Of a stretch of DNA of 64,000 nucleotides, positions 32,163 through 45,002 are shown piece after piece. The notes under the pieces are model-generated. The model saw only the letters and a program-made list of their open reading frames with translations. It was not told the DNA's origin and made no database searches. This DNA is from Apostichopus japonicus (Eukaryota > Echinodermata > Holothuroidea > Aspidochirotida > Stichopodidae). The translations under genes and the position numbers were made by a program. The stretch lies in assembly GCF_037975245.1 (NCBI RefSeq), contig NC_092572.1:28195989-28259988 (forward strand). The letters are read 5' to 3'. The stretch's first letter is position 1; each line of letters opens with the position of its first letter.

Positions 32163-34326
32163 CACCCAGCCAAAAATGTACCCTAATTTTACCTCGGTAA
32201 ACTATGGTAAATGTGTGGTAAATGGGGTAAATGTGTGGTAAAATTGTGGTAAAATAAACTGCGGTACATTTACCGCAGTTTTACCATGGTATTACCGCGG
32301 TAAAAGTATGGTAAAAGTGCGGTACATTTACTGTGGTAAATTTACCGCAGTTTTACCATGGTATTACCGCGGTAAAAGTAGGGAAAAAGTGCGGTACATT
32401 TACTGCGGTAAATTTACCACAGTTTTACTATGGTATTACCGCGGTAAAAGTGCGGTACATTTACTACGGTAAATTTACCACAGTTTTACCATGGTATTAC
32501 CGCGGTAAAAGTGCGGTACATTTACTACGGTAAATTTACCACAGTTTTACCATGGTATTACCGCGGTAAAAGAAGGGTAAAAGTGTGGTACATTTACTAC
32601 GGTAAATTTACCGCAGTTTTACCATGGTAGTATACCGCGGTAAAAGTAGGGGAAAAGTGTGGTACATTTACTACGGTAAATTTACCATAGCTTTACCATG
32701 ATATTACTGGAGTAATTAAGTAGGGTAAATTTATATGGTACATAAACTACATAGGTGAAATTCCTACAATTGTGCCATGATTAACCACAGTAAAATTAGG
32801 GTAAAACTATACAGTGCAATTATACTATGGTAAATTTACCATAATTGTACCATGATTTTACCACAGTAGAGCATATATGGGTCACACTATGAAACATGAT
32901 GGTACATTTACAGCAATTTTTGCATGATTTTGTCCTATATTTTTGCAATACTGATAAGACAAACCTTTTGCCAGCTTATGTTCTACTCATATCTTAATGT
33001 TGGCAATATAAATTACCTGTGGATATGAGTTGAATTAAGAAGAGAGACCAACTGCTATTCTTATATGTTATAGTATGCATCTATTTTCCTAAAAAAAAAG
33101 CAGTAGATATATACATAGAGAATTCCTTCATGTAATCCCTGATAAATTTGAGAGGAGACGACATTTAATTCCTTTTTTCATCATGAGGGAAAACCTAAAA
33201 GCCTTTAAAATGAAAAAAAAGAACTATATAAACTAGCACACATAAGGCATAGCTTCTGTGCCTCAACACTGAACACACAAAAATTGACCAATCAGTGTCC
33301 TCAGATTTGGGTATTCTCTGTCAGGTCCATTAAATGACATGACAAGTCTATGTATCTATCTACAGAGTACTCTCTTCATTTAAACCAAGTTTTTGAGGAC
33401 AACTGGAGATCAAAAGTCCAATCTGTACTACCAGTTAAGTCTAAAGAAGATAGTCAGGAATCATACCTGCTAGGATTGTTGAAATTCAACAAAGTTTTCA
33501 TGTGTGAAACCTCCATGGATTTGATGAATTAAAAACTGTTGCATGCTACAACTGTGGACTTACATGTCAGGCATACACCCATTACAATAAGGGTAAAGGC
33601 ATATACTGTAGCTAAATTATGATACAATACACTAATGGGTGGAATTCAAAGAAATTTATGGTGTACATGCTGATTGAAATTAGGACAAAATTATGCTGAA
33701 TGTGAGGTAAAACTGTCCTACAATTAGTGTAAAATTCTGGAAAACTGAGGTAAAACTAAAGTAAAAGCGTAGTAAATCTACGGTAAAACCATGGTAAAAT
33801 TGGGGTAAAAGAACGGTGAAGCGTGGTAAAAGTATGGTAAATTGAGGTAAAACTAAGGAAAAAGCGTGGTAAATATACGGTAAAATTGGGGTAAAAGAAC
33901 GGTAAAATTGGGTAAAAGAACGGTAAAACTGTGGTAAATCTACGGTAAAACCATGGTATACTGTGGTAAAAGCATGGTAAAAGTATGGTAAATTGAGGTA
34001 AAACTAAGGAAGAGCGTGGTAAATATGCGGTAAAATTGGGGTAAAAGAACGGTAAAACTGTGGTAAATTCGTGGTAAAAGTGTAGTAAAAGTGCGGTAAA
34101 AGTATGGTAACAGCGTGGTAAATTGCGGTAAAATTGGGGTAAAAGCGACGTAAAACTATGGTAAATTTGTGGTAATTTACTGCGGTAAACCGCGGTTTAC
34201 CGCGTCCATAGGGCCAAAATACCGCGGTAATGTACAACAAATTTACCGCGGTTTTACCCCGGTTTTACCGTGGCAAAATTGTGGTATGTTACCGCGGTAA
34301 ATTTTAGGTAAATTTTTTCCTGGGTA
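32163..34326. mobile_element. GGTAAA/TTTACC-built element, about 2.2 kb
   Basis: Ends are inverted: CACCCAGCCAAAAATGTACC on the left and the complement of TACCCAGGAAAAAATTTACC on the right. 32200-32720 is a tandem array of about 64 bp built from 'taccgcggtaaaag', 'gcggtacatttact' and 'ttttaccatggtat'. 33730-34300 is mostly 'ggtaaaa' words at irregular 8-14 bp spacing. The middle (about 32900-33700) is unrelated and has no convincing gene. Superfamily unknown. Confidence 0.7.
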
Positions 34327-34599
34327 TGAACATCTATTGTAATGGTTGCGGCATTTGTGAGCATGCGCATAGGAGACTCTTATAGCCTATATTACGTAGT
34401 AACATTAGGCCCATGTTATAGTATTGGCCGAGTTTGGTTTTAGATTGAATACGTAATGAACGCATACCCGCTGGACCGACCGAACCGCAGAGACGCGAAC
34501 CAGGTTCAGATTTTTGGGACCAGTCCCATCACTAAATTCCCGGCCTTCCCTCTCCACCCCTGCCCATCAGTCCGTCTATGAACAACATGAAATAGGCCT

Positions 34600-35345
34600 A
34601 TCTTTATAATCACCCAAATGACCTGTACCCTCCATGACAAACAATATGGTTCTTGTTCACATTATGGAGAAGCTATATAGCCATACATACCAGCTACTGC
34701 ATTTTTTATCTGGAAATATCGTATCATAGTGTTCAAGTTTGACAACTGCTGATCTTAAATGAACACTGCCTTACATCAAATCTATACAATACACAAGGCT
34801 ATCATATCATGCATATATGAGCTCCTTCCCTGTTATGGTTCTGGAGATATTGTACTTTTGATATATTCACATTTAGCTCTCTGCTAACCCGATATGACCT
34901 TTGACCTCCACCACAAATATAGGGTTCGCTGAACTAGTTACGGGAAATCCGCGTGTCGAATATAAGACCTGCATAGGCTACCTTCCTTGAGATTTTATGT
35001 TTACAAGATTTTCACCCTATTTCCCTCTGTTGACCTCAAATGACCTTTGACATTCATGAAGAACACGGTACAGAACGTCTACTCACCAACGGCAAGCTAC
35101 TGAAACTTCCACTCCTTGACATATTGAGTGAACATAGTTTTCAGAGTGTGATCCCTACCGACTTCATATGACCTCGGACCAATACCAACAACAATCGCAA
35201 ACCAGTTTTGCCTCAGGAAAATCTGCATACCAAATATGAAATGCACCCAGTTATGCTTCTGTAGTTAGAGCGTTTACAAGTTTCACATACACATACAAAC
35301 TCCATCACCATCGCATAGGTTCTTCTGCCTTCGGCAAGGAATAAG
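34600..35345 (+). repeat. TGACCT-rich repeat with hairpin end
   Basis: Perfect TGACCTTTGACCT at 34895-34907 and TGACCTTTGACA near 35041, ending in 'ggttcttctgccttcggcaa' at 35318. Same family as 1-1040 and 15650-17160. Confidence 0.6.
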
Positions 35346-36189
35346 ACCAGAAAACGCCCATTCCGGCATGGTTACGATGCCTAATCATATTATTCATGGT
35401 GTGATAATCTATACATGTTAATATACATGAAGTTATGCACACCAAAATATAGATTATCTATTGCCTAATGCTGCAACGTATAAAGAGAGGTGTCAGGAAT
35501 CGTTATCATGTTGACCATCAAACATTAATTCTCTGGTAAGGATTTTACAGTATGTAATTTTAATGCCTATTCCCTAATGCAAATTCTTTTCTGATTTTTA
35601 ATTGACTGGGAGCTTTACATGAGATTGTGATATATTTTGACAAGGTACAAGTTATCTGGTATAAATTACAACACAAATTGCCAGTCTGAGATCAATTGAG
35701 TAACTTTTTGACCCCTTGAGCCAATCTTGCTACCATTTGAGATAACCTATTGACCGCTTCAAGCTGAGAGGGTGAAACTGGAAAAGGGACTAGTTGAGTG
35801 TGCTTAAAAAAGTACTACATATCAACTTTCCTTGAAAATTTCTGGATGAGTGTATGTTCTTTTAAAGACTTAACTGAACTGAATTTGCCCAAATCATGTT
35901 CACCAAAAGAAGACCATACCATTGGAGAATGGACAGATTTATTGTAGCTTGCAGCCTGTGGTTGATGAGCTATCGTTTTTTTAAAGCTGTTTTTTTTTTA
36001 ATATTTCCCATTAAGCCCACCAAATCATGAATATTCATGAGGTCAAATACTTTTTAATAAAAAGTCGCCCAGGAAAAACCTAGGCACGAAAACCAAACTA
36101 CCAAACTACTGATCCGCTCTCAGCCCCAGTCCCCTTGCATCGGGACTGTGACTGTGTGATCATCGTCGGGTGTGCATACACCATTCCCC
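35346..36189. other. intergenic stretch, no recognised feature
   Basis: AT-rich DNA with no exon, element or RNA gene recognised. Confidence 0.4.
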
Positions 36190-36219
36190 TCGAGGTCAAA
36201 TATGTTTTGCAAAGAGCAT

Positions 36220-36650
36220 ATACTTATCATCATACCAAGTATAAACTAAATCGGACATACTGTTGAAGAGATATTGACATTTTAAGAATTATATGTTAAG
36301 CCCTACCCACTCTTAATAAACATGAGATGGTAACCACAAACAACATGGCACATTTAACATTTGCACATCATGTAGCATCTACCAAGTGACGCAGTATGAC
36401 TGATTCAAATTGTTAGTCTGGATATATTGTGTTTACAAACTTTTCACTGTGCTAACACTCTAGACACGCCAATTTATGAAAAATGATAAGAATGAATTTC
36501 TTGATTATATGACCATGTACCTTTCATCAACTGACATCACCATACCAAGTATGAACTGAATCGGACATACGGTTGCAGAGATATTGACATCATAAGAATT
36601 TTACGTTTAGCCACACGCACTCATAAATATACACGAGATGGTAACCACAA
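36220..36650 (+). repeat. duplicated repeat segment
   Basis: 'catcataccaagtataaact' followed by 'cggacatactgttg' and 'gagatggtaaccacaaac' at about 36229-36345 recurs with changes at about 36535-36655, about 306 bp apart. Confidence 0.6.
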
Positions 36651-36864
36651 ACCATAGGGAAAATCTACCCATCAAGGGACATTTACCTACCACGCATGAC
36701 ATTGACTCAACTTGTGCTCCCTGGACACTTCTATGCTTCGACTTTTTCGTTTCTATGTTTCTACTTTTTGCACGTGTTACACATACATCCACATTTGATG
36801 TACTAGCGCGCATGACAAAAGGTGCTGTGCTGTCATATATTTCACTTAGGGCTATACTGCATTC

Positions 36865-37092
36865 CGGTGCGTGGCAGAGTTGATAAAGGCGGTGGCATTT
36901 GAAGCAATGTTGCTTAGCAATCGGGGGGTTCGGGGTTCGATCCCCGGCCGGTTCATAGTAAGGAGGGGTTTTCATCCAAGAGCAATGACTCTAACTTGAA
37001 AACAATTCGAAACTTTGAGTTAAAGTGTTGAATTGGAAACCTGTAGTCCATAAGCCCTTGCGGGCTTCTTCCATATTCGTGGTCGCTAAAAC
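36865..37092 (+). repeat. tRNA-derived SINE, copy 1
   Basis: A-box-like TGGCAGAGTTGATAAAGG near 36872 and a perfect B box GGTTCGATCCC at 36934-36944, spaced as in a serine/leucine-type tRNA with a long variable arm. The body ends 'gcccttgcgggcttcttcc' and 'gtggtcgctaaaac'. A second copy is at 52668-52950. A reverse-strand reading frame across it is a by-product. Confidence 0.8.
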
Positions 37093-37338
37093 AATGGAGT
37101 TCTTCTAACTCCATGCTTAAACGTCGTCAAATAACTGCATGATTATATGATTATATCGAAGCCGAGATCAGAGTTGAGGCTGCTGCACGCGCGATGGAGA
37201 GCGTGAGAAGAGAGATGATCAAGAGAACGGTCGTGAGGTGATTTTACAACATATAACTCCCACGCAAGGCTTCATTGGCATGTCGTTTTGTTTTAATAAA
37301 GGAAATAATAAAAGTTCAGTTTTGTTTGTCTTCATTTG

Positions 37339-37760
37339 CTATATAAGGCCAGGATCATCTCAATAAGACCCTCGCCAGCCAGGTTAGTCCTCGACGCCTA
37401 ACGTTACCAACGCTAGACCAAATATTTCTTGATCGAAGATGACTAGGTAGCCTGGGCTATACTATAACGTTATAAAAGTAAGGCCTTTAACCAGACTTAA
37501 TCTGCTATTTAAGGCCAGGGTCATTTCTTGATCGAACATGACTACGCAGCCTCGCGGCTATACTATAAAGTTATAAAAGTAAGGCCTATAACCAGACTTC
37601 TTCTGCTATTTAAGGCCAGGGTCATCTCGATAAGACTGTCGCTAGCCAGGTTAGGCCTCGACGCCTAACGTTACCAACGCTGGACCAAATATTGCTTGAT
37701 CGAAGATGACTAGGTAGCCTGGGCTATACTATAACGTTATACAAGTAAGGCCTATAAACA
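37339..37760 (+). repeat. tandem repeat with a long-short-long pattern
   Basis: 'tatttaaggccagggtcat' starts copies at about 37339, 37503 and 37609. Copies 1 and 3 contain 'cgacgcctaacgttaccaac'; copy 2 lacks it (about 105 versus 165 bp). Each ends 'ttataaaagtaaggcct' or close to it. Confidence 0.8.
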
Positions 37761-38442
37761 GGCTATATGATACCAAAGCATCCCCTATACGCACACATTT
37801 AGTTACATTTCAATATTCACTAGGTTACTGTTTGATTGAACTTGTGGAGGCCGTTGTAACTAAGTTGTAACTTGTGGTATTCCATAGCTGACAAATGTTA
37901 AATTAGGAGAAGGGTTCCAAAAAGTCTGTTGTTGGTGTATTGGGACCTGTCCCACACCCGGGGATGGCGCGAACTCAAAGCAAGCTAAAGCTAGGTCGCA
38001 ACACTTCAGCTAGTCAACATTTTTGGTCTGGGACAAGTGACCTGAAATCAAACCCTAACTTCAGCCATTGGACTGTAGGATATAGTCAGTATTTCTGTCT
38101 GAAGACAACCTAGTTCTAGCAATAAGACTGCGGCCTGTTTATAACTGTTAGTATAGAACTAACAGCTACCTAAAGTTAGGCCTGTAGGTCTTGCCAGATA
38201 ACGTTATTTAATCCTGTTTTCTATGTTGGCATATCAGTTTCATTGTTAGCCCCTATATCAGTACCCCAATGTGTTATCTAAGAATATTGAGGCACTGAAT
38301 ATACGTATATACTAGGGCCTGTTTTAGGGGAATCGCGCACCAGTTCCCTACATGCTCCACTTACTCAATCCATGCCCCACCCCCTCTTTCTCTCCAGTAG
38401 GTCCCTTTTTGGTATGTTAAACAAAACATGATAAATCAAAAC
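37761..38442. other. intergenic stretch, no recognised feature
   Basis: No exon or repeat recognised. Confidence 0.4.
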
Positions 38443-39049
38443 TTAAAGGCACACTCTCAGCTAGGAAATTGCTAAAATCAAAAATCTTGTCTCAACGTAT
38501 TCCCCGATTAAAAAATAAAAACAATGCTGCCCTCTTCTCACAGCGGCAACATATTCATTTCTTTAATATGGCATTCTCATCCTTAGCTATAAACAGCATA
38601 CGCAAATGGGTACCGTTACCGCGAAGGTATCACGTTTCCGAGATTACAATCTGCCTCTCAGTGTTGCGTAACCTATAGGCATACTGTGTGCTATGCGAGT
38701 TACGCAATTTTTCAATTGGCTATATGGAACAGTGCATATTGTACTGCTGGGAAAACCCTATACCAGCTAGTAGGAGCAGGTAGTTGTTATGGGCCGTATG
38801 ATCTCGTGCTGCCGATTTTTGTTGGAGAAATTGCTGAAGAAATAAAATGCGAATAGTTTCGTCGTGTAATTCTCTATAAACATGTGACTGAATGTGTGCT
38901 GCTTATGTACTGTTATTTGACGAAACGACTTGCTTCTGGCCTAACGTTCTTCAATACTTGAGTTCGAAACTGTGAGCAAACAGCTTATCCACTAGAGAGC
39001 CTGTGTAGAAAAAACACGCACATAATACAGACAGGTTAATGAGCATGGT

Positions 39050-39303
39050 GAACACAAAGAGATAGATGTAAGGGGATTAGTAGACAAGGGATGGAGAGAA
39101 GAATGAAAGATAAAAACCAACAGGGGAAGAGGAGAGGTAGGAGATAAACAGTGGAGGGACAAAGAGAGGATTAAGGGAAGGGGTAGGGAATAAACTGGAG
39201 AAGGACAAAGACAGAAAAGTGTGGAGAAAAAAGGGGTGGAAAAAGCTATGAGAAGAGGAGTAATGGGGGGGGGGGAGGGGAGAAGGAGGGGGAATGAAGA
39301 AAA
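39050..39303. repeat. polypurine tract, about 250 bp
   Basis: Almost pure A/G on the plus strand (GGAGAGGTAGGAGAT-type sequence) with a G11 run near 39265. No coding signal. Confidence 0.7.
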
Positions 39304-39455
39304 GTTAGTCATGTCCTTCCTGAATGTTGAGACCATGAGGTTGAATGGTGAGAAGGCGTAGCATCCACAACCTCTCTCTGCTGATTCGCACTAGCTCAGG
39401 ACGGCTACCTAAGGATTCAATCCCCTATAGAGACATGTCGTTAATGGTATGGTTG

Positions 39456-39956
39456 CATAGCTCCCAACTCTTGAGAATGCAAATGCTGGTCCATGCCACG
39501 AATTGCCGTCCTGGGGGAGGGGTATATGGGGGGTGTCTCCCTCCCCTTTTGATTTTTTTTGGAATCCTAGTGATGCCTACATGTAAAATGGTGGCACCTA
39601 AAGGCTTTTGTCACCCAAAATTTTCTGAGAAATATGCATTTTTTTGTGTGAAACATCAATAAATTGAATAGTAGGTGATAATTCATTCTTGCCCGTGGCA
39701 TGAAAATGTTCGCTGCTCGCTCCAATGAAATGAAATATTGCCTAATTTGAGGTTCAAATGATGATGTAAAAGAGGTTTTATACTCTATTATGCTAAATGC
39801 TAAAGAAATGATGGTTGCTTAGTCAAAATTTGATGCATTTTTTTATGCATACTTGTCAATTACAATGCAGGTTTTTGGGACGCTTGCGCGGGTCAGGGGG
39901 TTTGGGTGTTAGAATGCGGGTCCAACCCGCGAATTGCGGGTCAGTTGGGAGCTCTG
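39456..39956. mobile_element. MITE with CATAGCTCCCAACT ends
   Basis: Inverted ends CATAGCTCCCAACT and AGTTGGGAGCTCTG, flanked by TGGTTG on both sides (39450-39455 and 39957-39962). Length 501 bp. Subterminal 'gccacgaattgccg' and 'cgcgaattgcgggtc' are also roughly inverted. Confidence 0.65.
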
Positions 39957-40116
39957 TGGTTGGGAAGGTTTAAGTGTTCTCCAAAAAAATCCAAAAGATG
40001 AATGACCTTCAACACAGGGGTAAACTGGACTCCTCCAGCTGCCTTTACTACATTTTACTGCATTACTACAAACATATGGTGGCTTCCACGCCAACTCTCG
40101 ACCAGAGTATGCTGTA

Positions 40117-40328
40117 TTGGCCCCAAATAAACCAAATATTCAAATATGGTTACCTTTGGCCAAAGTTTTGAAACTGGTTTTATTACCACCTTCCAGGAAA
40201 TTTACCTCACTGGGACATTCAGGCATCTTATGCTTTCAATTAGAATGCCTTAGAACAATTTGGAAAGTAAAGACCTCTAGGAACATATTAAATATTCTAG
40301 CAATTATAGCATGCTAAATTGGGGCCAA
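40117..40328. mobile_element. MITE with TTGGCCCCAA ends and TA flanks
   Basis: Inverted ends TTGGCCCCAAAT and AATTGGGGCCAA, flanked by TA on both sides, as for Tc1/mariner-type insertions. 212 bp. A diverged copy is at 25131-25370. Confidence 0.6.
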
Positions 40329-40329
40329 T

Positions 40330-41559
40330 ACTACATAGCCCACCTTGAAAATATCCTGTAACCTACTCTGGATAAACACTATCTAATATGGAAGAAATGC
40401 TTTGGTTAAAGTATGAATATGGTCACTTGAACATTAAGAAATGCAAGTGAGATAGTGGTAAGTTTTCCCTGCTCATGGTTATTGTAGTTGAACTCAATGT
40501 ATAGAACTGTACAGATGCAATCAATGTGTTAAAAATAAAAACATGTTACAATACTGACTTGTAAACCTAACTTTAGAATAAGCAATACAAACAATAGTAG
40601 GGCAGTGTTCCACATACGGAATGCAAGAACATATACCCAAATAAGGCTAGGAGACGCCATGCCTCCATTGTGGAACTTCTCCATGATAAGTATAGCAGCT
40701 TTACATGCAAAAGAAACTTTGCCAAAACTTCAAAAGACCCTATAATGTCCCCTGCATTTCAAACATCTCCATCTGCCACTATCTCCATCTGCCACTGGGG
40801 TTATCATGAGAGCACTGAATGAACTGTTTTATCACTACTAGCTGCAAGTTAGAGTACCTCTTCAACACTTTATGACATCACAATATATGTTATGTTAAAT
40901 TGATCTCACACAATACAAAATAAAGACAAGTTATTCTGTACCAACAATAAATAACCCAAGATCAATGTCACATCAGAACTACTGGTATGACTGAACAAAC
41001 TACACGTATTTAATCAGATCAGATATTGCTATCATGGAAAGCCAAATAGTGTACAATAAAGTATGTAGTGAAACCAATATTCAATCATTTAATCAGTTAA
41101 TTAATATGACACAGTTGTAACTTTGATGACATCAATTATGTAGTTTACTTACACTATGAATGAACATGCAAATAAATGCTAAATACTACAGAAAGGAGAA
41201 GGATACATAAGGCACTGAATGCAACAATCAATGTTTGACACCATGCAGAAGATAAATTCTTATGATACATTGCACTAGCTTAGTAACTTCATTTTACTGA
41301 GACACCATGTTTGTTGTTGTCTGTTATGGTACAGTTTGTTCAATTGTCTTGAAGCCTTGTGATATCTACATTCTGGATACTTGTTACTCCCATTGTCCAC
41401 TCTTGTGTCCTTGATGTATGGTATATATTTAAATAAGCTGAGAAACTGCTTTGACATCAGCTATTTCAAAATTGTCCGTATCCATGTTAACAACGTTCAC
41501 TATGCAAATCCATAGCTTTCACTGGAGAACAAGAAATATGACAATCATCTTACGTAAAG
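40330..41559. other. intergenic or 3'-UTR stretch
   Basis: AT-rich with no recognised element. It could be 3' UTR of the small gene on the minus strand. Confidence 0.35.
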
Positions 41560-41694
41560 TAGAGAAGCACACATTTATTTAATGAAACAATCCAACACAA
41601 ATGCTTCCAGTTCCAACCCTTATATCTGCTTGCAAAACATCCATCATGCCATAACGCTATGCTGTGCTGTTCCTCTAAAGGATGTTCTGTACAT
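41560..41694 (-). other. candidate alternative 3' exon with poly(A) signal
   Basis: A strong acceptor (TTTCACATTACAG|ATGTAC) opens a stretch with AATAAA at 41579-41574. It may be an alternative last exon or 3' UTR of the small gene above. Coding capacity is ambiguous. Confidence 0.28.
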
Positions 41695-42637
41695 CTGTAA
41701 TGTGAAATGAAAATGGAAAAAAAGACATATTTATGGCATTGTGTGAGCACAGAAGTGTCACAAAGATAATACCTGTTCAAATGATTTTCCAAGATATGAT
41801 TTATTTGATTTTAATTGCAAAAGAGACATTCAGGCTCATAGCCAAGGTAACTGGGTTGGAGCCAGCATAAATGTTATGTTTGTTTATTCACTGAGATTGT
41901 AACTTGCACTCATTGTAATAACTAAAAATTATTGTTCAAATCTGGGTGAAAGTAGACCCCTTAATGATGCCCCTAACATGTTAAACTAGAAATATAGCTC
42001 ACACTGAAAATTTGCCAAAAATGTCAATGTCTTTGCTGATATGAAACTATATGTACATGACAACCTGATCAGATGACAACTACAGTATAGGCAGTTAAAA
42101 GTAACTATCTTTAAGCAGTGCAAGTACTGTATGTACAAATGATGCCACATCATCATGAAACATAAAAAGAAAACATAAAAAGAAAAGAATAAATGTGCAA
42201 TGTTTGAACACAAACTGCTTCAGACAGGTAGGTAGCACATTCTACAAGATTGGTAAATGTCTTTATTTTTCAGAGATAAGGAAAAATACTACAGGTACTG
42301 TTATCATTAACTTGTGGGGTTTGAACATTTTTGGGTCCCTCACATTTACAGACCTCCAGTGGCTGTATTAGCATCAGATTTAGCACTACATGTCTATGTC
42401 ATTAATATAACATAATACAATAAATGAATAAATGTGTCCAATGTCCTAAATCCGGTTAGTCATATGCAGTCCTACAGTAGTAGACTGCAGACGTAGTTAA
42501 AATGTAGACTTATTTACAGCATGGAATGGTTACAGTATGTACATCAAAAAATTACCAGTCTCCACTGGGGTATAGCTGCTGGAGTGCATTGCTGCATCAG
42601 CCTCTGTTGGGCATAGCCTTTTGTTGAGGAACTGGTG

Positions 42638-42705
42638 TTATCTTTTCTGGTTGATCAGTTTGGATACCAACCTCTCGAGTTTCTTAATTGGGCACACACC
42701 TTCAA
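42638..42705 (-). CDS. terminal coding exon of the small unidentified gene
   Basis: Excellent acceptor (GTCTTTTTCAG|TTGAAGG) preceded by a pyrimidine tract. It codes EGVCPIKKLERLVSKLINQK and R, then TAA at 42638-42640. Joined to the 47708 donor, the split codon is G + TT = Val. The C-terminus is basic and helical. A polyadenylation hexamer (AATAAA on the minus strand) is at 42267-42262. The roughly 5-kb intron carries the nested hAT stack. Confidence 0.4.
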
Positions 42706-42774
42706 CTGAAAAAGACAAATAATACCAGGATGTGCAAAGTTAATAATATATCAGAATGCATACTGTACACATAG

Positions 42775-43074
42775 CAGGGAAGTGCTCATGAATATTTGAG
42801 TGCCAGGCAGATTGGGCGGTAGTGTGATCCACACCCTGGGAGAGGGATTTCATGGGTGAGGTACCCCCCCCCCAAATGGACAAATTTTGCACATGAAGTA
42901 TGCTTAGGTGGTGCTATATTCCTATTCTGTGCCACATATTCTCCCAGATTTTGGTTATGGTAAAACTTATTAAATTATCATCAAAAAGTGCTGGGCGAAA
43001 AAGGTTAAATTCTGTTTGTGGGGGGCGGCATTCAGAACTGCTGGGCGCAGCTGCCCAGTGTGAGCAAATCCCTG
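42775..43074. mobile_element. MITE with CAGGGAAG...CCCTG ends
   Basis: Inverted ends CAGGGAAGTGCTC and GAGCAAATCCCTG, flanked by ACATAG on both sides (42769-42774 and 43075-43080). 300 bp, same family as 3476-3822. It lies in the intron of the small gene. Confidence 0.7.
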
Positions 43075-44625
43075 ACATAGTGAATTATATAACTTCCAAA
43101 ATAAATTACTGAATACCACATTATACCCTTCACTAAATAGTCAACAATTCAAATCAATTGTGCAAACACAGAACAGTAATTACACTAGTAGTTAATACAG
43201 AACTTTACTATTGGCAGCATAAATTCATCACATCTGCTTTATGATTTACAGTATGTATAGTGTCAACTCTGCAAGTATTCAAGAATGGTTCATTTACTAA
43301 TCTAGTGCAAACCTAAACTAGTGATGTGCAACAATTTCTATTATATTTCTTATTTCTATGTTAGTAGTATACACCTGCAGTATTATAACGATCTACTAAT
43401 ACCTTACATACACTAAATGTCATAACGTTTGATGTTACAATGGCAATGTCCCAGTAGGCTTGCTCATACACTAATATGTCACCAAATTTCATCATGTTCA
43501 GGGATGCATAATTGCTTTCAAAAATATAGCTAGGCTTTGCTAATTTCCAAGACTAAAAATTACGGAATATTCTACAGGTGTGCCCTAAACAATGAAGTGT
43601 TTAAAAGATACTATAGAAACATGATATGGTATATAATGGGCGACCATTCTAGTTCTCTCACAAATCAGTAGTATCATTTTCATTTTGTATAATTTTTAGA
43701 ACTGCATGATCAGATTATGTGTAGAGCTATGAAGCCTATGATGTTGTTATATTTTGGCAAATGTCTTTAATTTCTATCAGGGCCGTCTTAAGGCATGGGC
43801 CCTCTGGGCCCTGGCCCAGGGCCCCGCGATGTCAGGGGCCCCGCAATCGTAGTAACCCCATGTCTTAATCTGGGAGGAAAACTTATTGAATAGGCCATTA
43901 TGCCTGATTGAATTCGATACTAGACAACTTGTGACGAGAGTTGGTGAAACACTTGAGAGTTTGACATTAAATATTCGAATCTGAGTTGGACACCCTGGAA
44001 TATACAATGCCCGAAGGCTTACAACACCTCAAAAAGATTGACTTTCAGCCAATCATACAACAGTTTACGATCAAGAAATGCCGCAAGTTCCGTTAGTTCC
44101 CCCAGTTAAAAGACTCAACACAAGGGTGTTACAAATGGTGAGTCCAGTATTGTTAGGGAAGGTATGGAGGGCAACTGGAAGATTACTCTTCTATAATGTA
44201 TTTCAGCTTTTAGATAAATCACGTATGTTATTCAGCTAAAGTTTTATGCTTTATGCGCAACATAGGGAGGGGCATAGGCGTAGGAGGCGGGGGGGGGGGG
44301 GGTGGGCTGCGGCCCCCAAGCAATTTGTTTCTGTGAAAATTCGGGCAATATGCTGAGAATTTTTCGGGCACCTCCTGGAAGAAGACTACTTTGCAGTGTG
44401 TTTTTCATTTTTTTTTGGTGAAAATTCGGCAATATGCTGAGAATTTTTCGGGCATCTACTGAAAGAAGAATAATTTGCAATATGTTATTCATTTTTTTTT
44501 GTGAAAATTCGGGCAATATGCTGAGATTCTTTCGAGCACCTACTGAAAGAAGAATAATTTGCAATGCGTTTTTCAAATTTTTGGGTGAAAATTTGGCAAT
44601 ATGCTGAGAATTTTTCGGACACCAC

Positions 44626-45002
44626 CAGTGGCGGAGCCTCCATACAGTCAGGGGGATGCCCCCCCCTGAGGGACTCAAATGGACTGCTGGCGCCCTTTTC
44701 AGCTTTTTACCACTTTTTACTTATTCGCGATTATTGACTTTTTTATTGCGCTCTCAAATACCTTTGTCACATTTTGTTGGTGCAATTTTCTGACAAATGG
44801 CGATGACACATATTTATTCTTTGTTTATTTGCAAATTAGCAAGGCATGGAAAGGGTCAATTCCGGCGATCTAGGGAGTATCTTTACTCAAAAATTTCTGT
44901 ACGCTCCGCGCCAACCTGTAGTGGCGCTCCGCTTAGATAGTGTCGAAAGCGCCCCTACAGACCATTCTCTCCCCCTGACCAATACCCCTAGCTCCGCCAC
45001 TG
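44626..45002. mobile_element. third-level MITE with CAGTGGCGGAGC ends, copy 1
   Basis: Inverted ends CAGTGGCGGAGC and GCTCCGCCACTG, 377 bp, inserted in one of the 84-bp units. The flanking unit sequence (cgg-acacc-a / gcacct) suggests a short, degraded duplication. It shares 'gcttagatagtgtc' with the interior of 28480-29226, in the opposite orientation. Confidence 0.8.

Noticed and set aside
36934-36944. Functional tRNA gene
   Set aside because: The B box is good but the acceptor stem does not pair and the body continues as a SINE.
36607-36975. 122-residue reverse frame with Cys and His residues
   Set aside because: It is the antisense of the tRNA-derived SINE.
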